Shown here: in pieces, positions 27,153 to 35,858 of the stretch
How the letters are laid out: every line of letters starts with the position of its first letter
Numbering within the stretch: the first letter of the stretch is position 1
DNA from: G963678445 sp963678445
Lineage (GTDB): Bacteria > Hydrogenedentota > Hydrogenedentia > Hydrogenedentales > G963678445
Reading direction: 5' to 3'
DNA length: 64,000 nt
NCBI GenBank assembly: GCA_963678445.1
Contig: OY782877.1
Coordinates: 2,728,001-2,792,000 of the forward strand
The notes under the pieces: generated by a model
Databases searched by the model: none
What the model saw: only the letters and a program-made list of their open reading frames with translations
Told to the model about the DNA's origin: nothing
Program-made: the position numbers and the translations under genes

Positions 27153-29510
27153 TCAAGTCTGGCGTCCGCGCAGCTTGGGCAAAAACAAGGTTGCACCGGC
27201 CAGGGCGTAAATAATCATCGCCAACAAATATAAGAATAGATAGCCAAATTTCATGGCGTTGTATTCGAGCATTCCGCCGCACATAGCGCCCAACAGGTTA
27301 GCCGACATCAGTCCGGCAATATCACCACCTCGTCGCAGTGCGGTAGAAAAGACCATGCCGGAGAAAAAGACAGGACAGGTCAGCACGGCCACAGTGCCCC
27401 AACGTCCCCAGAAACCGGCAGGGAAACCGCCATACCAGGAAACCAACGTCCCCCCCACTAAACTGAGTAGTAAAAACAGCAAGGGAAGGCCGGGACGTTG
27501 TATATGGCCCCATTGGACGACCAGGTTGGCCAGAAATCCCATACCCAGAATACCGCTGATGACAATTCCGATCACCTGCCATGTGTTACCAAATTGCAGG
27601 CCCAGCTCTGTGATTCCTTTGGTCTCCACCAGCATGAAGCCCGCGCCCAGGAGAAAGAAGGGTGCATGCATCGGTTGGGGACGTCTCTGGCCAAAGCTCA
27701 GCATTAACAGTACGGTCACTCCCAGCACGGCGGCAATCATGCCCAGATAGGAGAAGGGGTACACGCGATGCGGCATGTAAAAAAAGGGCCAGTCATCGGT
27801 CGAGATGTCGGTAGTGATTTCCCGGGACCGCATCTCCTGGCTAATGTCGACAAATTGCGCTTGCGCCAACAGTTCTGGTGGGATTTCGATGTTGCCCTGT
27901 TCCGATTGCAGATAGAGATAAAAATCGGTATACATGGCGCGAAGGCATACCGGTGGACGCCCATCGAAGGCGTTTTTCAGCATGACGAAAACTTTTTGTC
28001 CGAGTTCCGGTGAGAGGACAAAGAAGGACAGTGCAAGTGCGCCTTTTTCGTTCAGGCAGCGTCGCGCTTCACGAAAGCCCTCTTCTGTATATACGAAGGA
28101 ATCCAGACGTACATTGGCCGCGTGACTTAGCACGGAGTGGGAGTCGAGCAGGCCATAAACTACCATGTCGTATTCGCCCGTTGTCGTGCGGAAAAAAGAA
28201 CGCGCATCGTTTACGATCGTGCGCACGCCAGGATGTTGGTAGGGGCGTTCGGGGTGTGCCGCCTCGCCAATCGCGATAATGGCCGGGTCGATCTCGACAG
28301 CATCTACGGCTTTGGCCCCCATGCGTAACGCCGCTGCCGTATCGTTACCCGTACCTGCGCCAACCGCAACGACTCGCTCGGGAGCGCCTAGTAAGCGATA
28401 GGGTAATTCGTAGAATAACGCCCGCCGTTTCACGTCGGGGTCTTTACTTTGCGCTACGAAATCTTTAGAGAAATCATGTACCCGTTGCAGAAAATGCCCC
28501 GAGGCGCAGATATTCGTCAAACCATCTTCCGTGTACTGGCGTTCGATATGCTGGTACGGAGAATAGATGTGCTGCACATTTGTGTCGACTGGCCAGGACA
28601 AGGCCAAGAGTAAGAAAAGACCGCTTACACCGCCTATCATGAGGGGAAGCCGGTCGTAGGCCAGGAAAATGATCAGGCCCAATATTGCTACCCCGAACCA
28701 GACTACCGGCGGCGTCCAGAAATAGCTCACCGCATGAATCGCCGCCACGCCCAGCACGCTCCCCAATAAATTCAGGCCGTATGCCCGAAGTTTCTCGCTT
28801 TGATTCATCAGGCGACCACATAACTGGCCTACCGGTAAAAAGGCCAGTGCGGTCAGCAACAGCAGCAGGGTCAGCGTGTAATAAATGACGACATACTGAA
28901 AGGGGCTGTAGGCCGGATTCAGGCCCATGTGCAACTGTTCCGTGACCGGGGGCGCCATGGCGCTGTTCAAACGTCCTTCGCCCAGCCCATATTTCAGCAC
29001 CAGCTGCAACAGGATCTGCCAAGCCAGCAAGGGAATCGTCACGACCAATGGTACGCCCCTGCGTCCTGCCAGTGCATAGCCCAGTCCCAAGCCTATGAAG
29101 CAGGCGAAGAGCCCAAAATTCTTATAAAACGCGAGCAGGGGGAAGATACTGACCTGCCAACGGATCATGGCCAGTTCGAGAAACAAGCTTAGTCCGGCAG
29201 TTACGGCAATGGCCAGTTCCAGCCACGGGGTACGAAAAGAATCCAGATGCGTTGCCTGCGTCAGCGCCATATGCGACAGGGGCGCATCCAGACGACGCGC
29301 CACGTACCACAGCAACAGCAGGAAAGCCAGTAATGCAGCCAAGGCCGGGCCTACCTGAAACAGTCGTTCGTGCAGTTTTCCCCAGAAATCATCTTGTACG
29401 CCACTATGCACATAATAGAGGTAATACGTACACAGCAACACCAGGGGCGGCAATATTGCACTCGCCACTATGCTGCACTTTACCAAACGCACATACATCT
29501 TCATAAACAT
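27153..29510 (-). CDS. Polytopic membrane protein with spermidine-synthase-like methyltransferase fold
   Basis: 785 residues from ATG 29510, with GGAGGG 10 nt upstream; a longer frame reaches 29537. About nine transmembrane helices come first (to about residue 310), then a soluble Rossmann domain with the S-adenosyl-type nucleotide site VVAVGAGTGNDTAAALRMG (about 378-396), VEIDP and YDMVVYGLLDSHS, then about seven more helices. Such fused membrane spermidine synthase-like proteins are frequent in environmental bacteria and are mostly uncharacterised. The label does not prove polyamine synthesis, and a methyltransferase or aminopropyltransferase acting on a membrane or exported substrate is equally possible. 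It is divergent from the SGNH gene, with copies of the dispersed repeat in the shared upstream gap. Confidence 0.8.
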   Translation of the reverse strand: MFMKMYVRLVKCSIVASAILPPLVLLCTYYLYYVHSGVQDDFWGKLHERLFQVGPALAALLAFLLLLWYVARRLDAPLSHMALTQATHLDSFRTPWLELAIAVTAGLSLFLELAMIRWQVSIFPLLAFYKNFGLFACFIGLGLGYALAGRRGVPLVVTIPLLAWQILLQLVLKYGLGEGRLNSAMAPPVTEQLHMGLNPAYSPFQYVVIYYTLTLLLLLTALAFLPVGQLCGRLMNQSEKLRAYGLNLLGSVLGVAAIHAVSYFWTPPVVWFGVAILGLIIFLAYDRLPLMIGGVSGLFLLLALSWPVDTNVQHIYSPYQHIERQYTEDGLTNICASGHFLQRVHDFSKDFVAQSKDPDVKRRALFYELPYRLLGAPERVVAVGAGTGNDTAAALRMGAKAVDAVEIDPAIIAIGEAAHPERPYQHPGVRTIVNDARSFFRTTTGEYDMVVYGLLDSHSVLSHAANVRLDSFVYTEEGFREARRCLNEKGALALSFFVLSPELGQKVFVMLKNAFDGRPPVCLRAMYTDFYLYLQSEQGNIEIPPELLAQAQFVDISQEMRSREITTDISTDDWPFFYMPHRVYPFSYLGMIAAVLGVTVLLMLSFGQRRPQPMHAPFFLLGAGFMLVETKGITELGLQFGNTWQVIGIVISGILGMGFLANLVVQWGHIQRPGLPLLFLLLSLVGGTLVSWYGGFPAGFWGRWGTVAVLTCPVFFSGMVFSTALRRGGDIAGLMSANLLGAMCGGMLEYNAMKFGYLFLYLLAMIIYALAGATLFLPKLRGRQT

Positions 29511-29576
29511 CGACGATGGTCCCTCCACAACACTCAATGCAGTATAGCAGAGCCACTCCAGCTATCCCACCTTAGC

Positions 29577-29640
29577 ACCTAAAGCGGTCCAGCGCCCGCA
29601 GGCAATAGGTATGGTCCTTACCGTCCCTGACCGCAGCAAA
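29577..29640 (+). repeat. Dispersed intergenic repeat, copy 1
   Basis: Contains AAAGCGGTCCAGCG and the core GGTCCTTACCGTCCCTGACC, followed by an A/T-rich tail. It is the best reference copy for the family. It sits between the divergent spermidine-synthase-like and SGNH genes. Confidence 0.75.
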
Positions 29641-29670
29641 AATTTTATTTTTTAAGACAGTTTTTGCAGT

Positions 29671-29700
29671 GTCGGTCACTAAAACGGTCCAGCGCCCGCC
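29671..29700 (+). repeat. Dispersed intergenic repeat, left-end half copy
   Basis: GTCGGTCACTAAAACGGTCCAGCGCC repeats the left end of copy 1 after a 30-bp A/T-rich spacer. The same whole-copy-then-next-left-end arrangement occurs at 39.2 kb and at 55.8 kb. Confidence 0.65.
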
Positions 29701-29787
29701 TTGGAAATTTCTCATTTCACTCGCGGGGGCTTCCATAGTAGAATGTTTTGGAAATACTTCTGTCAAGGAACAATAAAGGAAAGTGTT

Positions 29788-31032
29788 GTGTCGATACGCC
29801 GTCTATGCCGTGATGCTTCACTCATACTCATCGTCCTGTTTCTTATCGCAGGTGTTTCTGTCGGCATAGATCGCTTGGTGGGTTTGGGCATGGAAGATCC
29901 GGCCTTTCTGCGTGGACTTATCTTTCCGCCCCATTCCGAAGTTTCCATGAAGACCAGTGAGTACGATTTTACGGCGTATATCAACGAGATTGGCCTGCGG
30001 GGGCCTGCCCCTCAATCCGCCCCTGGATTTTTTCGTATTGCCGCGATTGGCGACTCATTTACCTACGGTTGGGGGGTGAATTACGAAGAGACCTGGCTTT
30101 ACCAACTCTCCAATACCTTGAAATGCCAGGGGAAATCCGTAGAAATTCTCAATCTTGGCAGTCCCGGCTCCAACCCCGCCATGTACGCCGATGTGGCGGA
30201 ACGCGCATTGTCGCTGCTACAGCCGGACTTGGTTGTCGTCGCTGTCGTACAGACCGACGATCTGCTTTGCCAATCGCTCACGGGACGTTCCGCTAAAAGT
30301 CATCGCGCCTGGACCCGGCAACGCATCGTCGAAAGCGTTCGTATTTCCGTCAGTGACACACTGCGCACCCTGTATCCCAACCTGATGACGCTGTGGCGTC
30401 CCAATGCCCGAAAACCGCTACATATCGACAAGGCAGCCATGGAGAAGCAGGTAAAAAAGGGCATAGCAGACTATATGCGCACGATTGGTCCGGAACAACG
30501 GCAACGTTTTGAGGCACTTCCAGCAGATTTGCGTCAGGCGTTGCAAAGTGGCGATATGGCCATTACGGAATTGGACAAGCTTTTGTACGATCCTCATTTC
30601 TGGCAACGGGGTCTTACGCTGGAAAATGAAGATGTGCAGCGCCTTATTATTGAAATGGCGCATCACTTTGGCCGTATTCGCGCTGCCGCTGCTGCGGTCA
30701 ATGCACCTGTGCTGGTGCTTTCGATTCCCCCCGCAGCCTATACACAGTCACAGAACATAGATACCCTCCGCCGCCTTGGTTTTACCACGCAGGCAGATTT
30801 TCTGCGCACCCAAGCCCCCGATCAAGCCATTCAAAATGCTTGCCAAAAGGGCGGCGTTCCTTTTCTTTCCGTGACGCAGCATATGCGGCGATATGCAGAG
30901 AAAGACGTCTTGTACTTTCTCCACGACGCCCATTTTTCCCCCTTGGGGCACCAACGTTTCGCCGAGGCTCTGTTGCGTGATTTGCCCCAAAAATTACTTC
31001 AGGTTCTTCCCGGTAACGTAGCCTCCCTGTAG
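29788..31032 (+). CDS. Membrane-anchored SGNH/GDSL hydrolase-like protein
   Basis: 414 residues from GTG 29788 (AAAGGA 7 nt upstream); the frame is open further upstream (ATG 29743, TTG 29701) but those lack ribosome sites and the extra sequence is close to the repeat. An N-terminal hydrophobic helix (about 10-28) anchors or exports it. SGNH blocks: GDSFTYGWGV with S90 as nucleophile, NLGSPGSN supplying the glycine/asparagine blocks, and the C-terminal D380-A-H382 in HDAHFSPLGHQ. The family includes esterases and O-acetyl transferases or deacetylases of cell-wall and exopolysaccharide sugars. No partner gene is adjacent, so the substrate cannot be named. Confidence 0.82.
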   Translation: MSIRRLCRDASLILIVLFLIAGVSVGIDRLVGLGMEDPAFLRGLIFPPHSEVSMKTSEYDFTAYINEIGLRGPAPQSAPGFFRIAAIGDSFTYGWGVNYEETWLYQLSNTLKCQGKSVEILNLGSPGSNPAMYADVAERALSLLQPDLVVVAVVQTDDLLCQSLTGRSAKSHRAWTRQRIVESVRISVSDTLRTLYPNLMTLWRPNARKPLHIDKAAMEKQVKKGIADYMRTIGPEQRQRFEALPADLRQALQSGDMAITELDKLLYDPHFWQRGLTLENEDVQRLIIEMAHHFGRIRAAAAAVNAPVLVLSIPPAAYTQSQNIDTLRRLGFTTQADFLRTQAPDQAIQNACQKGGVPFLSVTQHMRRYAEKDVLYFLHDAHFSPLGHQRFAEALLRDLPQKLLQVLPGNVASL

Positions 31033-31050
31033 CTGTTCAAAGCGTATCCG

Positions 31051-31464
31051 TCATAAAACCAGGTAAAAACCAACATCGCGCAGGCGATCCGGTAATTTGA
31101 GCTGTTGGTCGTCATTCATAACGTACTGCTGAATCTCGATACAGACCGCTACCAGAAGGGTTGTCATACGATTTGAAAGACGCGTTATTGCGCCACCGAT
31201 AAGCTGATGTAGCATTTGGTTGGCAAATTCATTTCGTTTCCAGCACTTCGCTTCAAAATCCCATCCGGCCAGGATGGTCAGCATCGGCGTATAGGTTAAC
31301 CCCTCTTCAATGTACTGAACGGAAACCGTGTCTCGAAACCAGGCTTTGAAATGCGGTGAGGTAAAACTTTCCGGCTTTGCAGGAGAGGATTCTGCATATA
31401 GTGCTGTGCAGAAGAAAACGAGACAAATACTCCAGCATGCCCAAAGAGAATATCGAATCCGCAT
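31051..31464 (-). CDS. Small exported protein of unknown function
   Basis: 137 residues with a clear signal peptide (about 1-24, ending ALYAES) and AAGGA 6 nt before the ATG. The mature part has a WFRDTVSVQYIEEG stretch, two cysteines and a predicted helical C-terminus. I recognise no family. It lies 83 nt downstream of mnmG on the same strand and may be read from the same transcript, although mnmG has no known link to an exported protein. It converges on the SGNH gene, leaving only 18 bp between the two stops and no visible terminator. Confidence 0.7.
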   Translation of the reverse strand: MRIRYSLWACWSICLVFFCTALYAESSPAKPESFTSPHFKAWFRDTVSVQYIEEGLTYTPMLTILAGWDFEAKCWKRNEFANQMLHQLIGGAITRLSNRMTTLLVAVCIEIQQYVMNDDQQLKLPDRLRDVGFYLVL

Positions 31465-31547
31465 ACGAGATCCTTTTCGTTATTATTTCCTGGATTTCAG
31501 ACGTCGGATTTTCATCACAGGTTTCATAGGGGAATGCTTTGCTGGCT

Positions 31548-33422
31548 TCAGGAGGCCCCCTCTTTTTCACGGCGCAGTTTTTCGACGTAGATGTGCAGGA
31601 TCGCGATGTCAGACGAGCGTACGCCAGGTACGCGGGCGGCCTGACCGAAGTTAAGCGGTTGCACTTCCTTGAGACGTTGGCGGCTCTCGCGTGGCAAACC
31701 GGGGATGGCGTCATAATCCAGGGCTTCAGGCAGGGGCAGGTTTTCCGCTTTGCGAAAACGACGCACGGTTTGTTCCTGACGTTCGATATAGCCCTGATAC
31801 TTCACTCGGATCTCAATTTGTTCAATGGTTTCAAAGTCGAGTAATGCGGGCGGCGGTGCAATTCGCCACAAGGTCGGTAGCGTCATACGGGGACGGCGTA
31901 GCAATTGGGTGGCAGGCACGGGCATGCTCAACGGTTTTTCACCACAGTCTGTCAATATCGTATTGATTTCTTCCGATGGGGCCAGGGTTAGTCCTTCCAG
32001 GCGTGACATTTCCGTTGCAACATTAACTTCACGTGCGCGCATGCGCTGGATGATTTCTTCATTAGCAAAGCTGTATTGCGCCATGCGCACATCCGCATTG
32101 TCATGGCGCAGGTGCAGACGGTGTTCCGCACGAGAGGTTAGCAACCGATACGGTTCCATCACGCCGCGCGTTACAATATCATCCACCATCACACCGATAT
32201 ACGCCTCATCGCGTCCAATAATCAGCGGTTCCCGTCCATCCAGATAGCGCACCGCATTCAATGCAGCATAGATGCCCTGTCCCCCCGCCTCCTCATAGCC
32301 TGACGTGCCATTGATCTGGCCCGCATGAAACAAGCCCCGGATACGTTTGGTTTCCAAAGTAGGCTTCAACTGAGTAGGCGGTACAAAGTCATACTCCACC
32401 GCATACCCCGGTCGGATCATTTCCGCCTGTTCCAGTCCTTTACACGAATGCAGCATAGCCAGCTGTACGTCTTCCGGCAGACTGGTGGATAAACCGTTTA
32501 CATAGACCTCGTTGGTATGCAGGCCTTCCGGTTCCAGGAAGATATGGTGTCGCTCCTTTTCTGGAAATTTCACCACCTTGTCTTCGATACTCGGACAGTA
32601 GCGCGTGCCGATGCCATCGATTTTGCCTGAGAAGAGGGGGGAGCGGTCCAGGTTGTTTCGAATTGCCGCGTGTGTCGCCTCGCTGGTGTGGGTCAACCAA
32701 CAGGAAATCCGGTTGGGGTTAAACCCTTCATGTGGCGTCGTAAACGAGAACGGCCGCGGATCGGGATCGCCCGGTTGTTCCTCAAGTTCATCCGTGTTGA
32801 TACTGCGTCGATGAATACGCGCACACGTACCCGTTTTAAGACGACCTACCTCAAAACCCAGACGCAGATAGGCGTCACTCAAACCATTGGACGGGTGGTC
32901 GCCTGCACGTCCAGCAGCGACTTTAGTCATACCAAAGTGTAACCGTCCCCGAAGGAAGGTGCCTGTACATACGATGACCACCGGTGCGGTAATTTCCGCA
33001 CCCAACTCCGTAACAATGCCCTGGATCACGTCCTTGTGCACGATCAGGTCCACCGCTTCGGCCTGTTTCAGATACAGATTCGGTTCATTCTCGCAGACCC
33101 ACTTCATATCATACTGGTAGGCCACGCGATCGGCCTGAGCGCGTGGCGAATGCACCGCAGGCCCTTTAGAGCGGTTGAGCATTTTAAACTGGATGCCGGT
33201 ACGATCAATACAACGGCCCATTTCGCCACCCAAGGCGTCTATTTCACGCACCAGTTGCCCCTTGGCGGTGCCGCCAATGGCGGGATTGCACGACATCTGA
33301 CCGATCCCGTTCAGGTTCATACTAATAAGTGTCGTGCGACGTCCCATCCGCGCACAAGCCAACGCCGCTTCGATACCAGCGTGCCCGGCGCCCACTACAA
33401 TGACATCAAAATCCATGCTCAT
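31548..33422 (-). CDS. mnmG: tRNA uridine-5-carboxymethylaminomethyl modification enzyme MnmG (GidA)
   Basis: 624 residues, the usual family length. The FAD-binding motif GAGHAG (11-16) follows the first strand. Family signatures include MSCNPAIGGTAKGQL, KMLNRSKGPAVHSPRAQADR, RYCPSIEDKV, and GTSGYEEAGGQGIYAALNA, with the helical C-terminal domain that contacts MnmE. With MnmE it installs cmnm5 on U34 of several tRNAs using FAD, methylene-tetrahydrofolate and glycine, in the cytoplasm. A second in-frame ATG (33416) is a possible alternative start; neither has a strong ribosome site. MnmE itself is not in this window. Confidence 0.98.
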   Translation of the reverse strand: MSMDFDVIVVGAGHAGIEAALACARMGRRTTLISMNLNGIGQMSCNPAIGGTAKGQLVREIDALGGEMGRCIDRTGIQFKMLNRSKGPAVHSPRAQADRVAYQYDMKWVCENEPNLYLKQAEAVDLIVHKDVIQGIVTELGAEITAPVVIVCTGTFLRGRLHFGMTKVAAGRAGDHPSNGLSDAYLRLGFEVGRLKTGTCARIHRRSINTDELEEQPGDPDPRPFSFTTPHEGFNPNRISCWLTHTSEATHAAIRNNLDRSPLFSGKIDGIGTRYCPSIEDKVVKFPEKERHHIFLEPEGLHTNEVYVNGLSTSLPEDVQLAMLHSCKGLEQAEMIRPGYAVEYDFVPPTQLKPTLETKRIRGLFHAGQINGTSGYEEAGGQGIYAALNAVRYLDGREPLIIGRDEAYIGVMVDDIVTRGVMEPYRLLTSRAEHRLHLRHDNADVRMAQYSFANEEIIQRMRAREVNVATEMSRLEGLTLAPSEEINTILTDCGEKPLSMPVPATQLLRRPRMTLPTLWRIAPPPALLDFETIEQIEIRVKYQGYIERQEQTVRRFRKAENLPLPEALDYDAIPGLPRESRQRLKEVQPLNFGQAARVPGVRSSDIAILHIYVEKLRREKEGAS

Positions 33423-33762
33423 CGGTTATCCATGTAATAAGAAAGGTGCTGTTGGCCATCCGATTTTTACACTTTTCTTTGATTTGTAGCGATGAAAAAC
33501 GTACTATCTACGCGGGATGCAAGATAGAGGACGGCATTTTAAGAACGCTGAAATATACCACGAAATGGAAAAGAGCACCAAATTTTCCTTAGTTCATATA
33601 CAATGAATATTTAGCATTCCTGCGGGGTATTATTGTTAATGACCGAAATGTGGAAAGTTATCATAAGAAACGAAGTTTTGTTGCGCTCAGGGACGGGGAG
33701 GACCACATCTCTTGGGTGTGGCCCTGGCCACTTTGAGGGATATACAACGGATAGAGGGTTTT
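33423..33762. other. Divergent intergenic region upstream of mnmG and the Lol-like operon
   Basis: 340 bp without a supported gene. The left part is A/T-rich and should hold the mnmG promoter and the start of the plus-strand operon transcript; I cannot fix -35/-10 boxes with confidence. The right part holds dispersed-repeat copy 3 at 33680-33738, which ends about 25 bp before the LolA-like start codon. Confidence 0.6.
33680..33738 (-). repeat. Dispersed intergenic repeat, copy 3 (inverted)
   Basis: Read on the minus strand: AAAGTGGCCAGGGCCACACC, then AAGAGATGTGGTCCTC, then CCCGTCCCTGAGCGC. It matches copy 1 across its length with scattered substitutions and lies directly upstream of the LolA-like gene. 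Confidence 0.7.
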
Positions 33763-34563
33763 ATGCAGAAAACATCTATTTGGAACAGAGTAGTTTGCCT
33801 GTCGTGGCTGTCGTTTGTGGCGATAATGCTCTCCTTTTGTCTGGACGGCAGGGCTGAGGAAGATTTTGTGCGTGATGGTCAGTTGGACCTGGAGGCGGTG
33901 GTGAAGCATTTTGAGGATTTGTACCGTTCCAACAGCAGCATTGCCGAAGCAGAGTTGATCGTCACGCGTCCCCGGCGAGCACGCAGCATGAAAATGAAAA
34001 TCTGGACGGAGGGGGAGGAGAAAAGCCTCATTGTGATCGAAGCACCCGTGCGTGACAAGGGCACGGCTACGCTGAAGGTGGACAAGAACCTGTGGAATTA
34101 TATGCCGCGCATTAAACGCACCATACGTATTCCTCCGTCGATGATGCTGGCCTCGTGGATGGGCAGCGATTTTACCAATGATGACCTGGTGCGCGAATCT
34201 TCGTTTAGCCGCGATTACACCTATGAGGTCATGGAGCAGGCACCGGACGCCAAAGGTTGGCGGGTGCGGTTTACCGCCAAACCGGATGTAGTTGGCTTGT
34301 GGAATCGTTTTGAGTTGCTTCTCTCTGAGGATGGAGATGTGCCGATAGAAGCGCAGTTTTTTGACCGCAAGGATCGGCTGGCGCGCACGCTGTATTGGAC
34401 AGAGGTAAAAGTCTGGGAGGAGCGCAAAATTCCAACCCATCTGACGTTGCTCCCTGAAGGAGAGGAGGGGAATAAGACGGAAATGATTTACCATTCCCTT
34501 CATTTTGATGTGAACTTGCCCAAAGATACGTTTAGTTTGTCGCGGTTGGAACAGAAACGCTAG
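33763..34563 (+). CDS. Outer-membrane lipoprotein-sorting (LolA-like) protein
   Basis: 266 residues from ATG 33763, with GAGGG 4 nt upstream; the frame extends back to 33712 inside the repeat, which is not credible coding. Signal peptide about 1-32 (ends GRAEE). The mature protein has the LolA_like fold signature of the family annotated as outer membrane lipoprotein-sorting protein: the MKMKIWTEGEEKSLIVIEAP stretch, GTATLKVDKNLWNYMPRIKR, and PSMMLASWMGSDFTNDDL. The half-open barrel of this family carries a hydrophobic cargo through the periplasm. First gene of a five-gene run with two FtsX-type permeases, an ATPase and a barrel-like protein, so it is likely the periplasmic carrier of that exporter. 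Whether the cargo is a lipoprotein or a lipid is not visible. Confidence 0.85.
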   Translation: MQKTSIWNRVVCLSWLSFVAIMLSFCLDGRAEEDFVRDGQLDLEAVVKHFEDLYRSNSSIAEAELIVTRPRRARSMKMKIWTEGEEKSLIVIEAPVRDKGTATLKVDKNLWNYMPRIKRTIRIPPSMMLASWMGSDFTNDDLVRESSFSRDYTYEVMEQAPDAKGWRVRFTAKPDVVGLWNRFELLLSEDGDVPIEAQFFDRKDRLARTLYWTEVKVWEERKIPTHLTLLPEGEEGNKTEMIYHSLHFDVNLPKDTFSLSRLEQKR

Positions 34564-34604
34564 CACAAGGGTGCGGCGGTGCAATATGGGGTGCAAGGTA
34601 TACC

Positions 34605-35858
34605 ATGCAACATAGCACGCTACGAATTGCCTGGCGTAATCTGGGCCGTAATAAAAAGCGCACGTTGCTTGCCGTTGGCGCTATTGCGTTGGGACAGTTG
34701 ACGCTGGTCTTTATCACGGGACTGATGGCGGGGGCGCAGCATGATATGCTTCAAACGGCGACGGGGCCGCTGGTAGGGCATGTACAGGTGCATCACCGTG
34801 ATTGGCGTGAAGAGCGCGCCGTGGATTTGTATATCGATGACATGGAGACCATGAAAGCAGCGCTGCTGCGGTTGCCGCAGGTAAAAACAGTCTCGACACG
34901 CATATTTGCACCGGTGCTTTCGGCTTTCGGGGAGGAAAGTGACACCCCAGCGGATGCGGAACCTGCGGTTATTGTAGGTATCGATGTCGCAGAAGAATCG
35001 GAGAAGGGGGGGCTGTTGGAGTGGGTTACACCGAAGGAACGCCCTGACGAGCAAGGAGTATTGATAGGGTCCGTACTCGCCAACCGGCTCCATTTGAAAC
35101 CGGGGCAGCAGGTGGCGCTTATCGGACAGGACGCGGATGGTTTTCCCGTCAGCGACTTGTTTCAGGTCAAAGGCATCCTGAACAGTAGTGTCGATATTGT
35201 CAATACATTGGGCATTGTCATGTTGCGATCCACCGCCGGTTTGTTTCTCGGCATGCCTAATCAGGCACATGAGATCATCATTCAGGGGGAGGACTATCGC
35301 AACGCCGATGCGCTGGCAAAAGCGGTGGCTGCCTTGCCCGAATTCGCTTCGCTGGAAGTACTGTCCTGGAAGGAAGCGATGCCCGAGCTGATTCGTTTCA
35401 TCGAACTGAAAAAATGGTTCGACTTTATTCTGTTGGCCATTGTTTTTGCCGCCGCCGCTGCGGGTATTGCCAACACCTCGTTGATGTCTACCTATGAGCG
35501 CACGCATGAGCTGGGCATGCTGTTATCGCTGGGTGCACGCCCCCGACGCCTTATTCGCATGGTGCTTATCGAATCGATATTGCTGGGCGTTGCAGGTGTA
35601 GTCATCGGCGCATTTTTCGGCGCACTGCTTATACTCATCACCGCGAAGACGGGTGTGAACTTTGTCGCGCTCGGTGGCAGCGATGCAGAAGGTATCGCCT
35701 ATGCGGGTATCAACATTTCGTACGTCTACTATCCTCAATTAGAGTGGCAACAGCCTCTTTATGGGCTCATTGCTGTCGTGCTTACTTCAATCCTGGCCGC
35801 AACCTGGCCTGCAGCGCATATCAGCAAGCTGGAACCGGTGGAGGCGCTTCGCTCATGA
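34605..35858 (+). CDS. FtsX/LolE-type ABC transporter permease 1
   Basis: 417 residues. One N-terminal helix (LLAVGAIALGQLTLVFITGL), a periplasmic MacB_PCD-like domain (about 45-265), then three C-terminal helices (from WFDFILLAIVFAAAAAGIA) with the conserved cytoplasmic ELGMLLSLGARPRRL segment. This is the type VII ABC permease layout of LolC/LolE and MacB. These proteins extract a lipid-linked substrate from the inner membrane by mechanotransmission rather than moving it through a channel. The gene starts 41 nt after the LolA-like gene, and its stop overlaps the next start (ATGA), so the two permeases are probably made in equal amounts as a heterodimer. Confidence 0.9.
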   Translation: MQHSTLRIAWRNLGRNKKRTLLAVGAIALGQLTLVFITGLMAGAQHDMLQTATGPLVGHVQVHHRDWREERAVDLYIDDMETMKAALLRLPQVKTVSTRIFAPVLSAFGEESDTPADAEPAVIVGIDVAEESEKGGLLEWVTPKERPDEQGVLIGSVLANRLHLKPGQQVALIGQDADGFPVSDLFQVKGILNSSVDIVNTLGIVMLRSTAGLFLGMPNQAHEIIIQGEDYRNADALAKAVAALPEFASLEVLSWKEAMPELIRFIELKKWFDFILLAIVFAAAAAGIANTSLMSTYERTHELGMLLSLGARPRRLIRMVLIESILLGVAGVVIGAFFGALLILITAKTGVNFVALGGSDAEGIAYAGINISYVYYPQLEWQQPLYGLIAVVLTSILAATWPAAHISKLEPVEALRS

